The notes below the pieces were generated by a model. It did no database searches and was not told where the DNA came from. It worked only from the letters and a program-made list of their open reading frames with translations. DNA of 64,000 nucleotides. Origin: Pseudomonas sp. B6002. Its GTDB lineage: Bacteria; Pseudomonadota; Gammaproteobacteria; Pseudomonadales; Pseudomonadaceae. The position numbers and the translations under genes are program-made. Shown here in pieces: positions 28,691-36,955 of this stretch. Each line of letters opens with the position of its first letter. The stretch's first letter is position 1. The stretch covers positions 124,001-188,000 of the forward strand of contig NZ_JACAOY010000002.1 of assembly GCF_013385985.1 (NCBI RefSeq), in the 5' to 3' direction.

Positions 28691-30235
28691 TTAGTTGACA
28701 CACCCCCAGGCCTTGCACAGACGCGCCAGCGCCAGGGCAATCCCCGCTTCCGGGACGGCAGCAAAGCCCAGCACCAGGCCGGCGCGCTGATCGTCGGGCG
28801 GGGCCGATTGCGCCAACCAGTAAGTGCTCAAGCCATTGATCTCGACATCCGCCGCGTGAGCTTGCGCGAGCAATTGCTGCTCACGGGCCAGGCTGTCCAC
28901 GCGCACGGTCATATGCAGCCCCGCCGCTACACCAGGCAATGCACCCACACCCGGCAAATCGCGAGGCCAGCCCGCCAGCAAGGCGTTACGCCGGCTCAAG
29001 GCGGCGCGGCGCATGCGGCGAATGTGCCGCTGAAAATGCCCGGCCGCCATGAACTCGGCCATGACGGCCTGGGTGCTGACTTCCGAGTGGCGCATGTCCA
29101 CCGCACGGCGTCGGGAGAAGGCATCCACCAGCCGCGCCGGCAGCACCAGGTAGCCCAGGCGCAACGCCGGAAAGGCCACTTTGCCGAACGTGCCGACATA
29201 CAGCACTCGCCCGCTACGGTCCAACGCTGCCAGGGGCGACAGGGGCGCGCCGCTGTAGCGGTACTCGCCGTCGTAGTCGTCCTCGATGATCCAGCCGCCC
29301 GTGCGCTCGGCCCAGGCCAGCAGCTCCAGGCGCCGTGCCAGGCTCATCACCACGCCCAACGGGTATTGGTGGGACGGCGTGACATAGGCCAGGCGACAGT
29401 CACCAAGGGTGTTCAACACCTGGCAGTCGATGCCCTCACTGTCCACGGGCACACCGTGCAATCGCCCACCCGCCAAGGCAAACGCATGGCCTGCCGCGCG
29501 GTAGCCAGGATTTTCTATGGCCACCCCATCACCCGGCTCCACCAGCAACTGTGCACAAAGGCTGATTGCCTGCTGCGCGCCACTGGTGATCACAATTTGT
29601 TCAGCTGTGCACTGCATGCCGCGCGAGCTGCGTAAATAAGCGGCGATCAAACCGCGCAAACGCGCATCGCCTGCGGGGTCGCCATAGCAGAGCTGCTCAA
29701 GGTCGGGTTTACGCCAGAACGCCCCGTTCAGCTTGGCCCATACCTCGAACGGAAACAGGTCGAACGCCGGAACACCCACTCGAAATGCCCTTGGCGGCCC
29801 CAATGGGACCTGCGCCAAATGGTTATTTTTTATCCGAGCCAAACCCGCGCTGTGGATAACTTCGCTGTCCAGATCTTCCGGCAATTTTGCCCATTTTGTG
29901 GATAAGGCTGGGGATAAGCCTGTCGATAACCCTGTGGACAGTTTTGTGGATAGTTTTTTCGTGCTCGGCAATTGAGCTACATAGGTGCCATCACCGACCC
30001 GACTTTCGATAAACCCCTCGGCATACAGCTGGTCATAGGCGCGCACCACGCTGTTGCGGGAGATGGACAAGGCTGCCGCCAGATCACGGGTCGCAGGCAA
30101 ACGTGTGCCGCTGACCAACCGCCCGTCCAACACGCGCTGGCGCAGGGCTTCATACAATTGGCGAGTCAGACCGTGGCGGCGATCCAGCTCGATCCCGGCG
30201 GGGTTGAAGGACAGCGGTGGCGTGATCGGCGACAT
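28691..30235 (-). CDS. MocR-type regulator (GntR HTH fused to aminotransferase-like domain)
   Basis: A 514-residue PLP-binding transcription factor of the MocR/PdxR family. N-terminal GntR winged HTH (about 15-85; 'RLPATRDLAAALSISRNSVVRAYDQLYAEGFI'), a linker (about 88-125) with the 4-residue repeat LST[KG], then a fold-type I aminotransferase domain (about 155-510) with 'VEPGDGVAIENPGYRAA', 'VTPSHQYPLG', 'IIEDDYDGEYRY' and 'GTFGKVAFPALRLGYLV', where the Lys of FGK is the PLP-binding Lys. It is divergent from the paiB-like gene, 87 bases away, which it probably regulates along with itself. Confidence 0.92.
   Translation of the reverse strand: MSPITPPLSFNPAGIELDRRHGLTRQLYEALRQRVLDGRLVSGTRLPATRDLAAALSISRNSVVRAYDQLYAEGFIESRVGDGTYVAQLPSTKKLSTKLSTGLSTGLSPALSTKWAKLPEDLDSEVIHSAGLARIKNNHLAQVPLGPPRAFRVGVPAFDLFPFEVWAKLNGAFWRKPDLEQLCYGDPAGDARLRGLIAAYLRSSRGMQCTAEQIVITSGAQQAISLCAQLLVEPGDGVAIENPGYRAAGHAFALAGGRLHGVPVDSEGIDCQVLNTLGDCRLAYVTPSHQYPLGVVMSLARRLELLAWAERTGGWIIEDDYDGEYRYSGAPLSPLAALDRSGRVLYVGTFGKVAFPALRLGYLVLPARLVDAFSRRRAVDMRHSEVSTQAVMAEFMAAGHFQRHIRRMRRAALSRRNALLAGWPRDLPGVGALPGVAAGLHMTVRVDSLAREQQLLAQAHAADVEINGLSTYWLAQSAPPDDQRAGLVLGFAAVPEAGIALALARLCKAWGCVN
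29851..29953. repeat. 12-bp-period array of DnaA-box-like 9-mers inside the MocR gene
   Basis: Plus-strand 9-mers begin at 29851 (TGTGGATAA), 29897 (TGTGGATAA), 29909 (TGGGGATAA), 29921 (TGTCGATAA), 29933 (TGTGGACAG) and 29945 (TGTGGATAG). The last five are exactly 12 bases apart and all in the same orientation. Two are perfect matches to the DnaA box (TTATCCACA on the other strand). In the protein the unit encodes LST[KG] in the interdomain linker. Confidence 0.85.
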
Positions 30236-30236
30236 A

Positions 30237-30264
30237 TTGGACCTATGAAATTGGCCTTAGATGG
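30237..30264. promoter_or_regulatory. Direct repeat in the mocR-paiB intergenic region
   Basis: TTGGACCTATGAAA is followed in tandem by TTGGCCTTAGATGG (14-base period, TTGG.C.TA conserved). MocR regulators usually bind direct repeats, so this is the best operator candidate between the divergent genes. Confidence 0.45.
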
Positions 30265-30322
30265 CTCTTACAACGAACCATTAGCCTGCCTAGGATGCAG
30301 GCATTCGCCAAGGAATATTTCC

Positions 30323-30961
30323 ATGTACACACCCCGCGCCTTTGCCCTCGACGACCTGCCCGAACTGCAGCAACTGATCCAGCACACCCGCCTGGCGCAG
30401 TTGGTGACCTTTGGTGAGCAAGGTCTGCAAGCCAGTCATTTGCCGCTGCTGCTCAACCCCGATGAGGGCCCGAACGGCACACTTTATGGCCACCTGGCCA
30501 AGGCCAATCCGCAGTGGAAAGACCTGCAGAACGGTAGCGATGCATTGGTGATTTTTGCGGGCGCCGAGGCCTACATCAGCCCGTCGTTCTACCCGGCCAA
30601 GGCCGAGCACGGCAAAGTGGTGCCCACCTGGAACTACATCGCCGTGCACGCCTACGGCAAAGCTGAGGTGTTTAGCGATGCCGAACGGTTGCTCGCAGTA
30701 GTCAGTGCGCTGACCGACCGCCATGAAGGCGGCCGCGCCCAACCATGGAAAGTCAGTGACGCCCCGGCCGACTACATCGACGGCATGCTCAAGGCCATCG
30801 TCGGTTTTGCCTTGCCGGTCGAACGCCTGATCGGCAAACGCAAACTCAGCCAGAACCGCAGCCCGGCCGACGTTGCCGGCGTACGCGAAGGCCTGGCCGC
30901 CTGCAGCGATGTGCGTGACCAGACCCTCGCACGCTTTATTCCCCAAGGAGTTTCAGAATGA
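30323..30961 (+). CDS. FMN-binding negative transcriptional regulator, PaiB-like
   Basis: A 212-residue protein of the PaiB/FMN-binding split-barrel family. 'MYTPRAFALDDLPELQQLI', 'TFGEQGLQASHLPLLL', 'GHLAKANPQWKDL', 'YISPSFYPAK' and 'VPTWNYIAVHAYG' are the typical conserved segments. The ATG at 30323 follows AAGGAA. Despite the family name, members are best regarded as flavin-binding proteins with a poorly known role. Its stop overlaps the start of a GNAT gene (ATGA), so the two are coupled, and a MocR regulator is divergent. Confidence 0.9.
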   Translation: MYTPRAFALDDLPELQQLIQHTRLAQLVTFGEQGLQASHLPLLLNPDEGPNGTLYGHLAKANPQWKDLQNGSDALVIFAGAEAYISPSFYPAKAEHGKVVPTWNYIAVHAYGKAEVFSDAERLLAVVSALTDRHEGGRAQPWKVSDAPADYIDGMLKAIVGFALPVERLIGKRKLSQNRSPADVAGVREGLAACSDVRDQTLARFIPQGVSE

Positions 30962-31404
30962 GCCAGATCGACATCCGCCAAGTCACCGCCGCCGACCACG
31001 CGGCCTGGCTGCCACTGTGGCAGGCGTACTTGAAGTTCTACGAGACCGAACTGCCGGAGGCTGTGACCCAAAGCACCTGGCAGCGCCTGATCGACGCCCA
31101 TGAGCCGACCCATTCGGCGCTCGCCTGGCAGGACGGCAAGGCGGTGGGCATGGTCAACTTCATTTACCACCGCTCCAATTGGAGCATCGAGAATTCCTGC
31201 TACCTGCAGGACCTGCTGGTGGAGCCGGCCCAGCGCGGCACCGGTGTGGGCCGCAAGCTGATCGAGTTCGTCTACGCCACCGCCAAGGCCGACGGCTGCT
31301 GCAAGGTGCATTGGTTGACCCACGAAACCAATGCCACGGCGATCCAGTTGTACGAACGCATCGCCGAACGCCCGGGTTTCATTCAATTTCGCAAAGGCCT
31401 TTAA
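30958..31404 (+). CDS. GNAT-family N-acetyltransferase
   Basis: A 148-residue acetyl-CoA-dependent acetyltransferase. The acetyl-CoA-binding motif A is 'LQDLLVEPAQRGTGVGRKLIEFVY' (near 83-105; consensus Q/R-x-x-G-x-G/A as R-G-T-G-V-G). 'VHWLTHETNATAIQLYERI' forms motif B. Substrate is unknown; members near PaiB-like proteins often act on polyamines or amines, but that is only contextual. It is followed by a second GNAT gene 10 bases later. Confidence 0.88.
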   Translation: MSQIDIRQVTAADHAAWLPLWQAYLKFYETELPEAVTQSTWQRLIDAHEPTHSALAWQDGKAVGMVNFIYHRSNWSIENSCYLQDLLVEPAQRGTGVGRKLIEFVYATAKADGCCKVHWLTHETNATAIQLYERIAERPGFIQFRKGL

Positions 31405-31414
31405 GGAGCACAGC

Positions 31415-32086
31415 ATGACCATTTCCCCCGCCGACTGGAAAGGCGTCCCGGCCCCTACCGTGCAACGGCTCGAAGGGCGCTTTATCCGCCTGGAAAAACT
31501 CGACCCTGCACGCCATGGCGATGACTTGTTCCAGGCCCTGCAAGGCCCCGGCGCCGACCCGAAACTGTGGGATTACCTGCCTTATGGCCCGTTCCCCGAG
31601 CGCGCCGCGTTTGATGCCTGGCTCGACAACCATGCCCAGCACGCCGACCCGTATTTCTTCAGCGTGATTGACCGCGCCACGGGCCAGGTGCAGGGCATCC
31701 TCAGCCTGATGTCCATCGTGCCGGCCCAGGGCCGCATCGAAATCGGCCACGTGACCTTCGGCGCACCCATGCAGCGCTCGCCAAAAAGCACCGAGGCGGT
31801 GTACCTGCTGGCCAAGCATGCGTTCGAACAGGGCTACCGTCGCCTGGAGTGGAAGTGCAACAACGGCAACGCCCGCTCCAAATATGCGGCCGAACGCTTG
31901 GGCTTCAGTTTTGAAGGGGTGTTCCGCCAGCACATGGTGGTCAAGGGCCAAAACCGCGATACGGCGTGGTATTCGATTATCGACTCGGAATGGCCCAAGG
32001 TGGGGGCGGGCTTTGAGGAATGGTTGTCGGAGGGGAATCAGAGGGGTGATGGCCAGCTGAAAACCTTGGCCGAGTGCCGGGCCTAG
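31415..32086 (+). CDS. GNAT acetyltransferase, RimJ/RimL-type
   Basis: A 223-residue protein with the RimJ/RimL-like layout: 'LEGRFIRLEKLDPARHGDDLF' at the start, 'IEIGHVTFGAPMQRSPKSTEAVYLLAKHAFE' (near 110-140) and 'YRRLEWKCNNGNARSKYAAERLGFSFEGVFRQHMVVKGQNRDTAWYSII' at the end, the standard segment of this acetyltransferase group. Sequence is most like the group annotated as generic N-acetyltransferases, so the acceptor is unknown. ATG at 31415 follows AAGGAG. Third gene of the paiB-GNAT-GNAT operon; a hairpin terminator follows. Confidence 0.88.
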   Translation: MTISPADWKGVPAPTVQRLEGRFIRLEKLDPARHGDDLFQALQGPGADPKLWDYLPYGPFPERAAFDAWLDNHAQHADPYFFSVIDRATGQVQGILSLMSIVPAQGRIEIGHVTFGAPMQRSPKSTEAVYLLAKHAFEQGYRRLEWKCNNGNARSKYAAERLGFSFEGVFRQHMVVKGQNRDTAWYSIIDSEWPKVGAGFEEWLSEGNQRGDGQLKTLAECRA

Positions 32087-32094
32087 CGCCTTGT

Positions 32095-32125
32095 ACGGTT
32101 CCCACAACAGTGGGAACCGTTCTGT
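32095..32125. terminator. Bidirectional terminator between the GNAT and HTH genes
   Basis: Perfect 11-bp stem ACGGTTCCCAC / GTGGGAACCGT with loop AACA, followed by TTCTGT on the plus strand and ACAAGG on the minus strand. The genes on both sides converge on it. The U-tract is weak. Confidence 0.7.
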
Positions 32126-32400
32126 CACACCTCCCGTCGTACCTTCACCACCCCCATTTTCAGCCCGAACGGCCTGAACACGGCATTCAGCGATTTCAGT
32201 GTCTGATTGCCTTCACCATGCTCAATATGCACCAAGGTGCGCACGGAGATTTTGCACATCCTGGCGAACTGGCTTTGGTGCAGCCCGGTGACTTCGGTGC
32301 GAAGACGGCGTACGGCCTCGCCCAACTCAAGTGTGCCCTGCGCCAAGCCCAGCTCAACGTCTTCAATGACCTGTGCACGCTGGTCAATGGAAATACTCAT
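32125..32400 (-). CDS. HTH (XRE/HipB-like) antitoxin-type regulator
   Basis: A 91-residue protein with one Cro/C1-type HTH (about 22-80: 'LGEAVRRLRTEVTGLHQSQFARMCKISVRTLVHIEHGEGNQTLKSLNAVFRPFG'-type sequence). The ATG at 32400 overlaps the stop of the hipA-like gene (ATGA), so it is translated after the toxin in a coupled manner. In E. coli hipB precedes hipA; here the order is reversed. It probably represses the operon through the upstream repeats and neutralises the kinase. Confidence 0.86.
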   Translation of the reverse strand: MSISIDQRAQVIEDVELGLAQGTLELGEAVRRLRTEVTGLHQSQFARMCKISVRTLVHIEHGEGNQTLKSLNAVFRPFGLKMGVVKVRREV

Positions 32401-33737
32401 ATCAAACCCCATTCAGCCAAACGCCGGTCCAGCTCACGCAGCGCGATACGAGGATGGTTCAAGGTGACCTCCGGCAGGCCGCTGGCGACAAGGATGTCGG
32501 GCAAGGCTCGCAGACGCTGCGCTTCTTCACGAAGGCGCTCGTAAACCAAGCCTGGGTCAACCACTGGCGAAAGCACGTTGCAAACGCCTCGCCAATCAAT
32601 GTCCCCCGCAACTTCCAGTGCCCCCGGCCACTTCGTGGTACGGGTGATGCCTTCATCATCCATGACCATTGGGGCCAGGTCGTAGATAGGCGCAAGGCGC
32701 AAGCTGCCGGGGCCCCTGATAATGGAGGTATTGCGCCCATGGTTATCGGAGTTACCGAGGATTTTGTTCAGCAAATCACGACGCAGGTAATCGACGATAA
32801 GGTCCGTGATTTGCTCGCCCTGACCGGCGGTTTTCCAAAGACTGGCCAGCAGTTGCACAACGTTTACATGATCCATGGAACTGCCGGGCGCTGTATTGCC
32901 CGCCGCCGAATAAATCGACTCTACCGCAAAACGCTCTACGCCCTTGTCACTGACAGCACGATCAAATCGGTGCATCCACACACTGGGCTTGCTGGCTTCT
33001 TCCAACGCGAGCCCTTCTGCTGCAACCGTTTCAATGCCCAGCGCCTGCAATGCCTTGTAGAAGTGGTATTCGCTCCTGAGGATGTCCTGATCGCGCTGCA
33101 AGCCTTGGTTACGGGCGAACTTGATAAACCAGTGCTGGCTAACGTTTTCATCCTCCAGTACCGCATCGGGGTACAGCAGCCCGTCACGGCCTTGAGCAAG
33201 CAGCAATTTTGGGGCTTCACCACCCGCCCCCGTGGCGCCACCAATGGCAGCTCCCTGCTCATAAGCGTACTCAAGAAAGCGGTTATCGCGCTCAACGACC
33301 TCTTTGCGCGCAAAGCCGACGACAGGGCGACTTGCCTCTGCACGCACAGACTCCTTGATGCGCATATGGCCGATGGGCGCGGGCGTACTGCGCGCCAGCA
33401 GGAACAGGTCCGCGCTGAGGTTGTCAGGTTTTTCTGCGCCAATACGGTTCAGGAGAAAGCGTTTTGCAGCACCTGCCGGGGCAATGTCGTACAGGAACGC
33501 GGGCGCCTGATTGAGCGACTCCCGTCCCCAGGTGGGCGGTACTCGTACGCTGACCGCCGCGGAAAACAAAGTCTCAATGTAGTCCAGGTGATTCTCTAGA
33601 TAGACGCTCTCGTAGGCGTAGCGACAAGGGCCGGCGAAACCGGCTTGTGGCTCGGTAAATTCCAGACTCATCGCGTCCTGCCAGACATCGGCATCGAACA
33701 CCTGAAGCGTCAATTTGAACGTGGTTTCGATCTGCAA
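32397..33737 (-). CDS. HipA-family serine/threonine kinase toxin
   Basis: A HipA-like kinase of 446 residues if started at the TTG (33737) that follows TTAAGG at 9 bases. Family members phosphorylate tRNA synthetases or similar targets and cause persistence. Visible elements: the Gly-rich loop 'GGATGAGGEAPKLLLA' (near 180), catalytic 'KILGNSDNHGRNTS' (Asp and Asn, near 326) and the metal-binding 'APIYDLAPM' (near 345). An upstream in-frame ATG at 33830 would place the start inside the operator-like repeats, which is unlikely. The following HTH gene overlaps its stop. Confidence 0.85.
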   Translation of the reverse strand: MQIETTFKLTLQVFDADVWQDAMSLEFTEPQAGFAGPCRYAYESVYLENHLDYIETLFSAAVSVRVPPTWGRESLNQAPAFLYDIAPAGAAKRFLLNRIGAEKPDNLSADLFLLARSTPAPIGHMRIKESVRAEASRPVVGFARKEVVERDNRFLEYAYEQGAAIGGATGAGGEAPKLLLAQGRDGLLYPDAVLEDENVSQHWFIKFARNQGLQRDQDILRSEYHFYKALQALGIETVAAEGLALEEASKPSVWMHRFDRAVSDKGVERFAVESIYSAAGNTAPGSSMDHVNVVQLLASLWKTAGQGEQITDLIVDYLRRDLLNKILGNSDNHGRNTSIIRGPGSLRLAPIYDLAPMVMDDEGITRTTKWPGALEVAGDIDWRGVCNVLSPVVDPGLVYERLREEAQRLRALPDILVASGLPEVTLNHPRIALRELDRRLAEWGLI

Positions 33738-33829
33738 TTTAATGCACCTTAAGTCATCAGGAGGGCAATTAATCTGCAATATAGTGCATAATTTCGAATG
33801 TCGCCGAGCAATTAGCGCAATATAATGCA
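33733..33829. promoter_or_regulatory. Three phased operator-like repeats upstream of hipA
   Basis: Copies of TGCA-N6-TGCA: TGCAATTTAATGCA (33733-33746), TGCAATATAGTGCA (33775-33788) and CGCAATATAATGCA (33816-33829). Spacing is 42 and 41 bases, close to four helical turns. The second and third are each preceded by a GCAATTA half-element. The first overlaps the proposed TTG start. The region is AT-rich compared with its surroundings. Confidence 0.75.
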
Positions 33830-33960
33830 TGCGCATGCCCTTTATGGCATGGACTCAAGCAATAAACTGCAGATTTACTACCCGTCATCTCCCCGACACA
33901 TTCCTGTAAACACCCTCCGCTATACAGGTCGACTCGTTTCTTATAACAAGGTCGTCCGTC

Positions 33961-36846
33961 ATGCCCCCGTCACCCCACCGTCTTGCATTGGCCATCACTT
34001 TATTGGCTGGCAGCGGTTTCGTTGAAGCAGACCCTGCGCCGCCGAAGAACCTGCAAATCACTGCACCCACTACCACCGGGCAAACCCTGGGTGGCAGTGA
34101 TGCGCTGACCACCTCGGCCACCGGCAGCATCACCACGTCCGGCGTGGCGGTGACCTTGAAGGACGGCACCAGCGGTGCAGGCGTGGTCATCACCAACGCG
34201 GGCAAGCTGGTGTCCAGCGGCGGCCGGGGTATCGACAGCTCGGGGACGATTACCGGGGCGCGCAACTACAGCATCTACAACCTTGCGGGCGGTGTGATCC
34301 AGGGCGCCAACGATGCGCTGCGCATCAACAGCAATTTCGCCAGCGGCACGCTGTTGATCGACAACAGTGGCACCATTCGCTCGGCCACCGGCCAAGGGCT
34401 GGACCTGGATGCGATTCGCAGCAACAACGTCGCCACCACCATTATCAACCGCGCAGGCGGGCTGATTCGCGGTGACGCCAGCGACGGCATGAAGACCGGG
34501 GCCAACGCCAGCATCACCAACTATGGCGAGATCTCCACCGGCGACACCTTTTCCCGCGATGATAAATTCGACGGCGTCGATATCGACTCCGCCACCGGCG
34601 TGACGGTGACCAACTACGGCCTGATTTCCGGCGGCCGCCACGGCATTACCACCGACCTGGGCGCCACGCTGACCAACTACGGCACGGTGATCGGCCGCAA
34701 CGGTTCGGGCTTTGGCTCCGACGGCGACGGCACGGTGATCAACCATGGCACCATCACCGGCGCGTTTTCCGGGCTGCAACCGGACGGCGACGGCGATGGC
34801 GTGGACATCGACAAGATCGCTCACATCGAAAACTACGGCATCATCCAGGGCGTCGGCGCAGGTGGCGTCGACAAGAACGGCTTTGCCAACGGCAGCGAAG
34901 GCATCGCTCTGGGTGGCGGCACGGTGTACAACGCCAAGGGCGCGCTGGTCAGCGGCGCGAACAACGCGATCCTGGTGGACGACGGCAGTGACGGCCCGGG
35001 CCTGGCCGCCACCACCCTGGAAAACCATGGCGTCATCCAGGGCCTGAATGGCTTTGGCGTGAAGTTCGTCGGCAACTTTGCCGACACCGTGATCAACAGC
35101 GGCACCATCAGTGGCAGCAACGGCCTGGCCCTGGACCTGGGCGGCGGCGACGACAAACTGGTATTGCTGGCGGGCAGCCGGTTTGTCGGTACGGTCGATG
35201 GCGGCGCCGGCTATGACCGGGTCACGATGGATGACGCCGCAGGCGGCAGCTTGGGTGACAGCCGCAACTTCGAATGGCTGGACGTCAAGCGAGGCACCTG
35301 GACGCTCACCGGCAGCGGTGATTTCAGCGATGGCGGCGAGATTTTCAGCGGCGCCACACTGATCAACCAGGGCGGTATCGCGGGCAACGTGACGGTCGAC
35401 GCTGGCGGCGTGTATGCCGGCAACGGCTCGGTAGGCGGCCTGACCGTCAACGGTACGCTGCAGGCCAATACTACCCAGGGCCCCATCACCATCACCCGCG
35501 ACCTGGTCCTGGGCAGCAACTCGGTGTTGGCACTCAGTGGCAATTCACCGTGGCAAGGCCATTACACCTTGCTGCAAGCAGGCAACATCAACGGGCAGTT
35601 TGCGAAGGTCACCAGCGACTATGCCTTCCTGACCCCAACCCTGGACTACAGCGCCACCCAAGTCGGCCTGACCTACACCCGCAATGACGTCAGCTTCAAC
35701 AGTTTCGCCAGCAGCGCCAACGGCAGCAGCGCCGCCGCTGGCCTGGCAGGCCTGGGCAAAGACAACGCGCTGTACAACGCCTTGATCACCACCACGGCCG
35801 CTACCGCTGGTGCGGCCATCGAGCAACTGGCCGGCAGCAGCACCGCCAACCTCACCAGCGCTACCCTCGGCGCGAGCGCCCAAGTGGGCGGCAGCATGCT
35901 CGCGGCGATGCACCAATTGGGCGGCGGCGCGGGGTTGCTGGTGGGGCTCGACAGCCGCGACACCCCCGTACTGGCGGCCACCGGTGTACCCGCTGCGGCG
36001 CGTAACCTCAACGACCCGAACGCTCGCGGCCGCCTGTGGCTGCAAGGCATCGGCAGCTACGGCAAGCTGGACGGCGAGCACGGCAACAGCGGGCTGACCC
36101 AACGCACCAAAGGCAGCGTTCTCGGCGCCGACTGGGCACTCGACAGCGACTGGCGCCTGGGTGTGCTGGGCGGCTACTCCAAGACCGACCTGGACACCAC
36201 CGGCGTCGACGGCAGTGTCGACAGCTGGCACGCCGGCGTCTACGCCCTGCGCCAGAGCGGCCCCTTGGCCTTGCGCCTGGGCGCGGCCTACAGCGGGCAC
36301 CAGGGTGACAGCAAACGCACGGTCGCCTTCAATGGGTTCAGCGACAAACCCAAAGGCGACTACGACGCCAACAGCCAACAAGCCTTTGCCGAACTGGGTT
36401 ACGCCATGGGCAGCGGGCGCTTGAGCGCCGAACCGTTCGCCAACCTCGGCTACCAGCGTTACCACCGCGACAGCTACAACGAAAAAGGCGGCGCCGCCGC
36501 GCTGCATGTCGACGGCCAGACCCAGGACAACGTCAACAGCACCCTGGGCCTGCGCCTGGCACACCTGAGCCAGTTGGAAAACGGCATCAGCCTCACCCCA
36601 CGGGTCAGCGCTGGCTGGAAGCACACCTACGGCGATGTCGACAGCAACACACGCCAAGCCTTTCTCGCGGGCGGCACCGCGTTCAATGTCGAAGGCAGCG
36701 CCCTGGACCGCGACAGCCTGCTGCTGGAAGCAGGCCTGGACGTCGGCTTGTCGGCCCGCCATACCCTGGGCCTGGGCTACAACGGCGAGATTGGCAGCAA
36801 CAGCCGCAACCACGCCGTGATCGGACAATGGCAGATGAGTTTTTAA
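33961..36846 (+). CDS. Autotransporter with beta-helix passenger (type Va)
   Basis: A 961-residue surface protein. Signal peptide 1-23 (LALAITLLAGSGFVEA). The passenger (about 24-660) is a repeat-rich beta helix with recurrent N-[YH/S]-G-x-[IV] turns: 'TNYGEIS', 'TNYGLISGG', 'TNYGTVIG', 'NHGTITG', 'ENYGIIQG', 'ENHGVIQG', 'NSGTISG'. A junction segment (about 610-650) precedes the 12-strand outer-membrane barrel (about 680-961) that ends in the canonical terminal Phe. Ligand or activity is unknown; no catalytic motif was seen. It is divergent from hipA and followed by a second, short autotransporter with a related barrel. Confidence 0.9.
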   Translation: MPPSPHRLALAITLLAGSGFVEADPAPPKNLQITAPTTTGQTLGGSDALTTSATGSITTSGVAVTLKDGTSGAGVVITNAGKLVSSGGRGIDSSGTITGARNYSIYNLAGGVIQGANDALRINSNFASGTLLIDNSGTIRSATGQGLDLDAIRSNNVATTIINRAGGLIRGDASDGMKTGANASITNYGEISTGDTFSRDDKFDGVDIDSATGVTVTNYGLISGGRHGITTDLGATLTNYGTVIGRNGSGFGSDGDGTVINHGTITGAFSGLQPDGDGDGVDIDKIAHIENYGIIQGVGAGGVDKNGFANGSEGIALGGGTVYNAKGALVSGANNAILVDDGSDGPGLAATTLENHGVIQGLNGFGVKFVGNFADTVINSGTISGSNGLALDLGGGDDKLVLLAGSRFVGTVDGGAGYDRVTMDDAAGGSLGDSRNFEWLDVKRGTWTLTGSGDFSDGGEIFSGATLINQGGIAGNVTVDAGGVYAGNGSVGGLTVNGTLQANTTQGPITITRDLVLGSNSVLALSGNSPWQGHYTLLQAGNINGQFAKVTSDYAFLTPTLDYSATQVGLTYTRNDVSFNSFASSANGSSAAAGLAGLGKDNALYNALITTTAATAGAAIEQLAGSSTANLTSATLGASAQVGGSMLAAMHQLGGGAGLLVGLDSRDTPVLAATGVPAAARNLNDPNARGRLWLQGIGSYGKLDGEHGNSGLTQRTKGSVLGADWALDSDWRLGVLGGYSKTDLDTTGVDGSVDSWHAGVYALRQSGPLALRLGAAYSGHQGDSKRTVAFNGFSDKPKGDYDANSQQAFAELGYAMGSGRLSAEPFANLGYQRYHRDSYNEKGGAAALHVDGQTQDNVNSTLGLRLAHLSQLENGISLTPRVSAGWKHTYGDVDSNTRQAFLAGGTAFNVEGSALDRDSLLLEAGLDVGLSARHTLGLGYNGEIGSNSRNHAVIGQWQMSF

Positions 36847-36920
36847 TCGCTGCGCACGAGAGACGACTCCTGCAAACCAGGGGTCGATGACCTGACAGTT
36901 ATCCCCCCGCCACCCCGCTA

Positions 36921-36954
36921 AATTCCCGACCTCATTCAACAGAGGTCGGGAATT
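36921..36954 (+). promoter_or_regulatory. Perfect hairpin covering the ribosome-binding site of the short autotransporter
   Basis: AATTCCCGACCTC (36921-36933) and GAGGTCGGGAATT (36942-36954) form a perfect 13-bp stem with an 8-base loop. The right arm contains the only Shine-Dalgarno (GAGGT, 9 bases before the ATG at 36956) and ends one base before the start codon. No U-tract follows, so it does not look like a terminator. Sequestration of the ribosome site is the simplest reading. Confidence 0.78.
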
Positions 36955-36955
36955 C

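Noticed and set aside
29851-29953. Replication origin
   Set aside because: DnaA-box-like repeats are inside a coding region; there is no dnaA, dnaN or AT-rich unwinding segment nearby.
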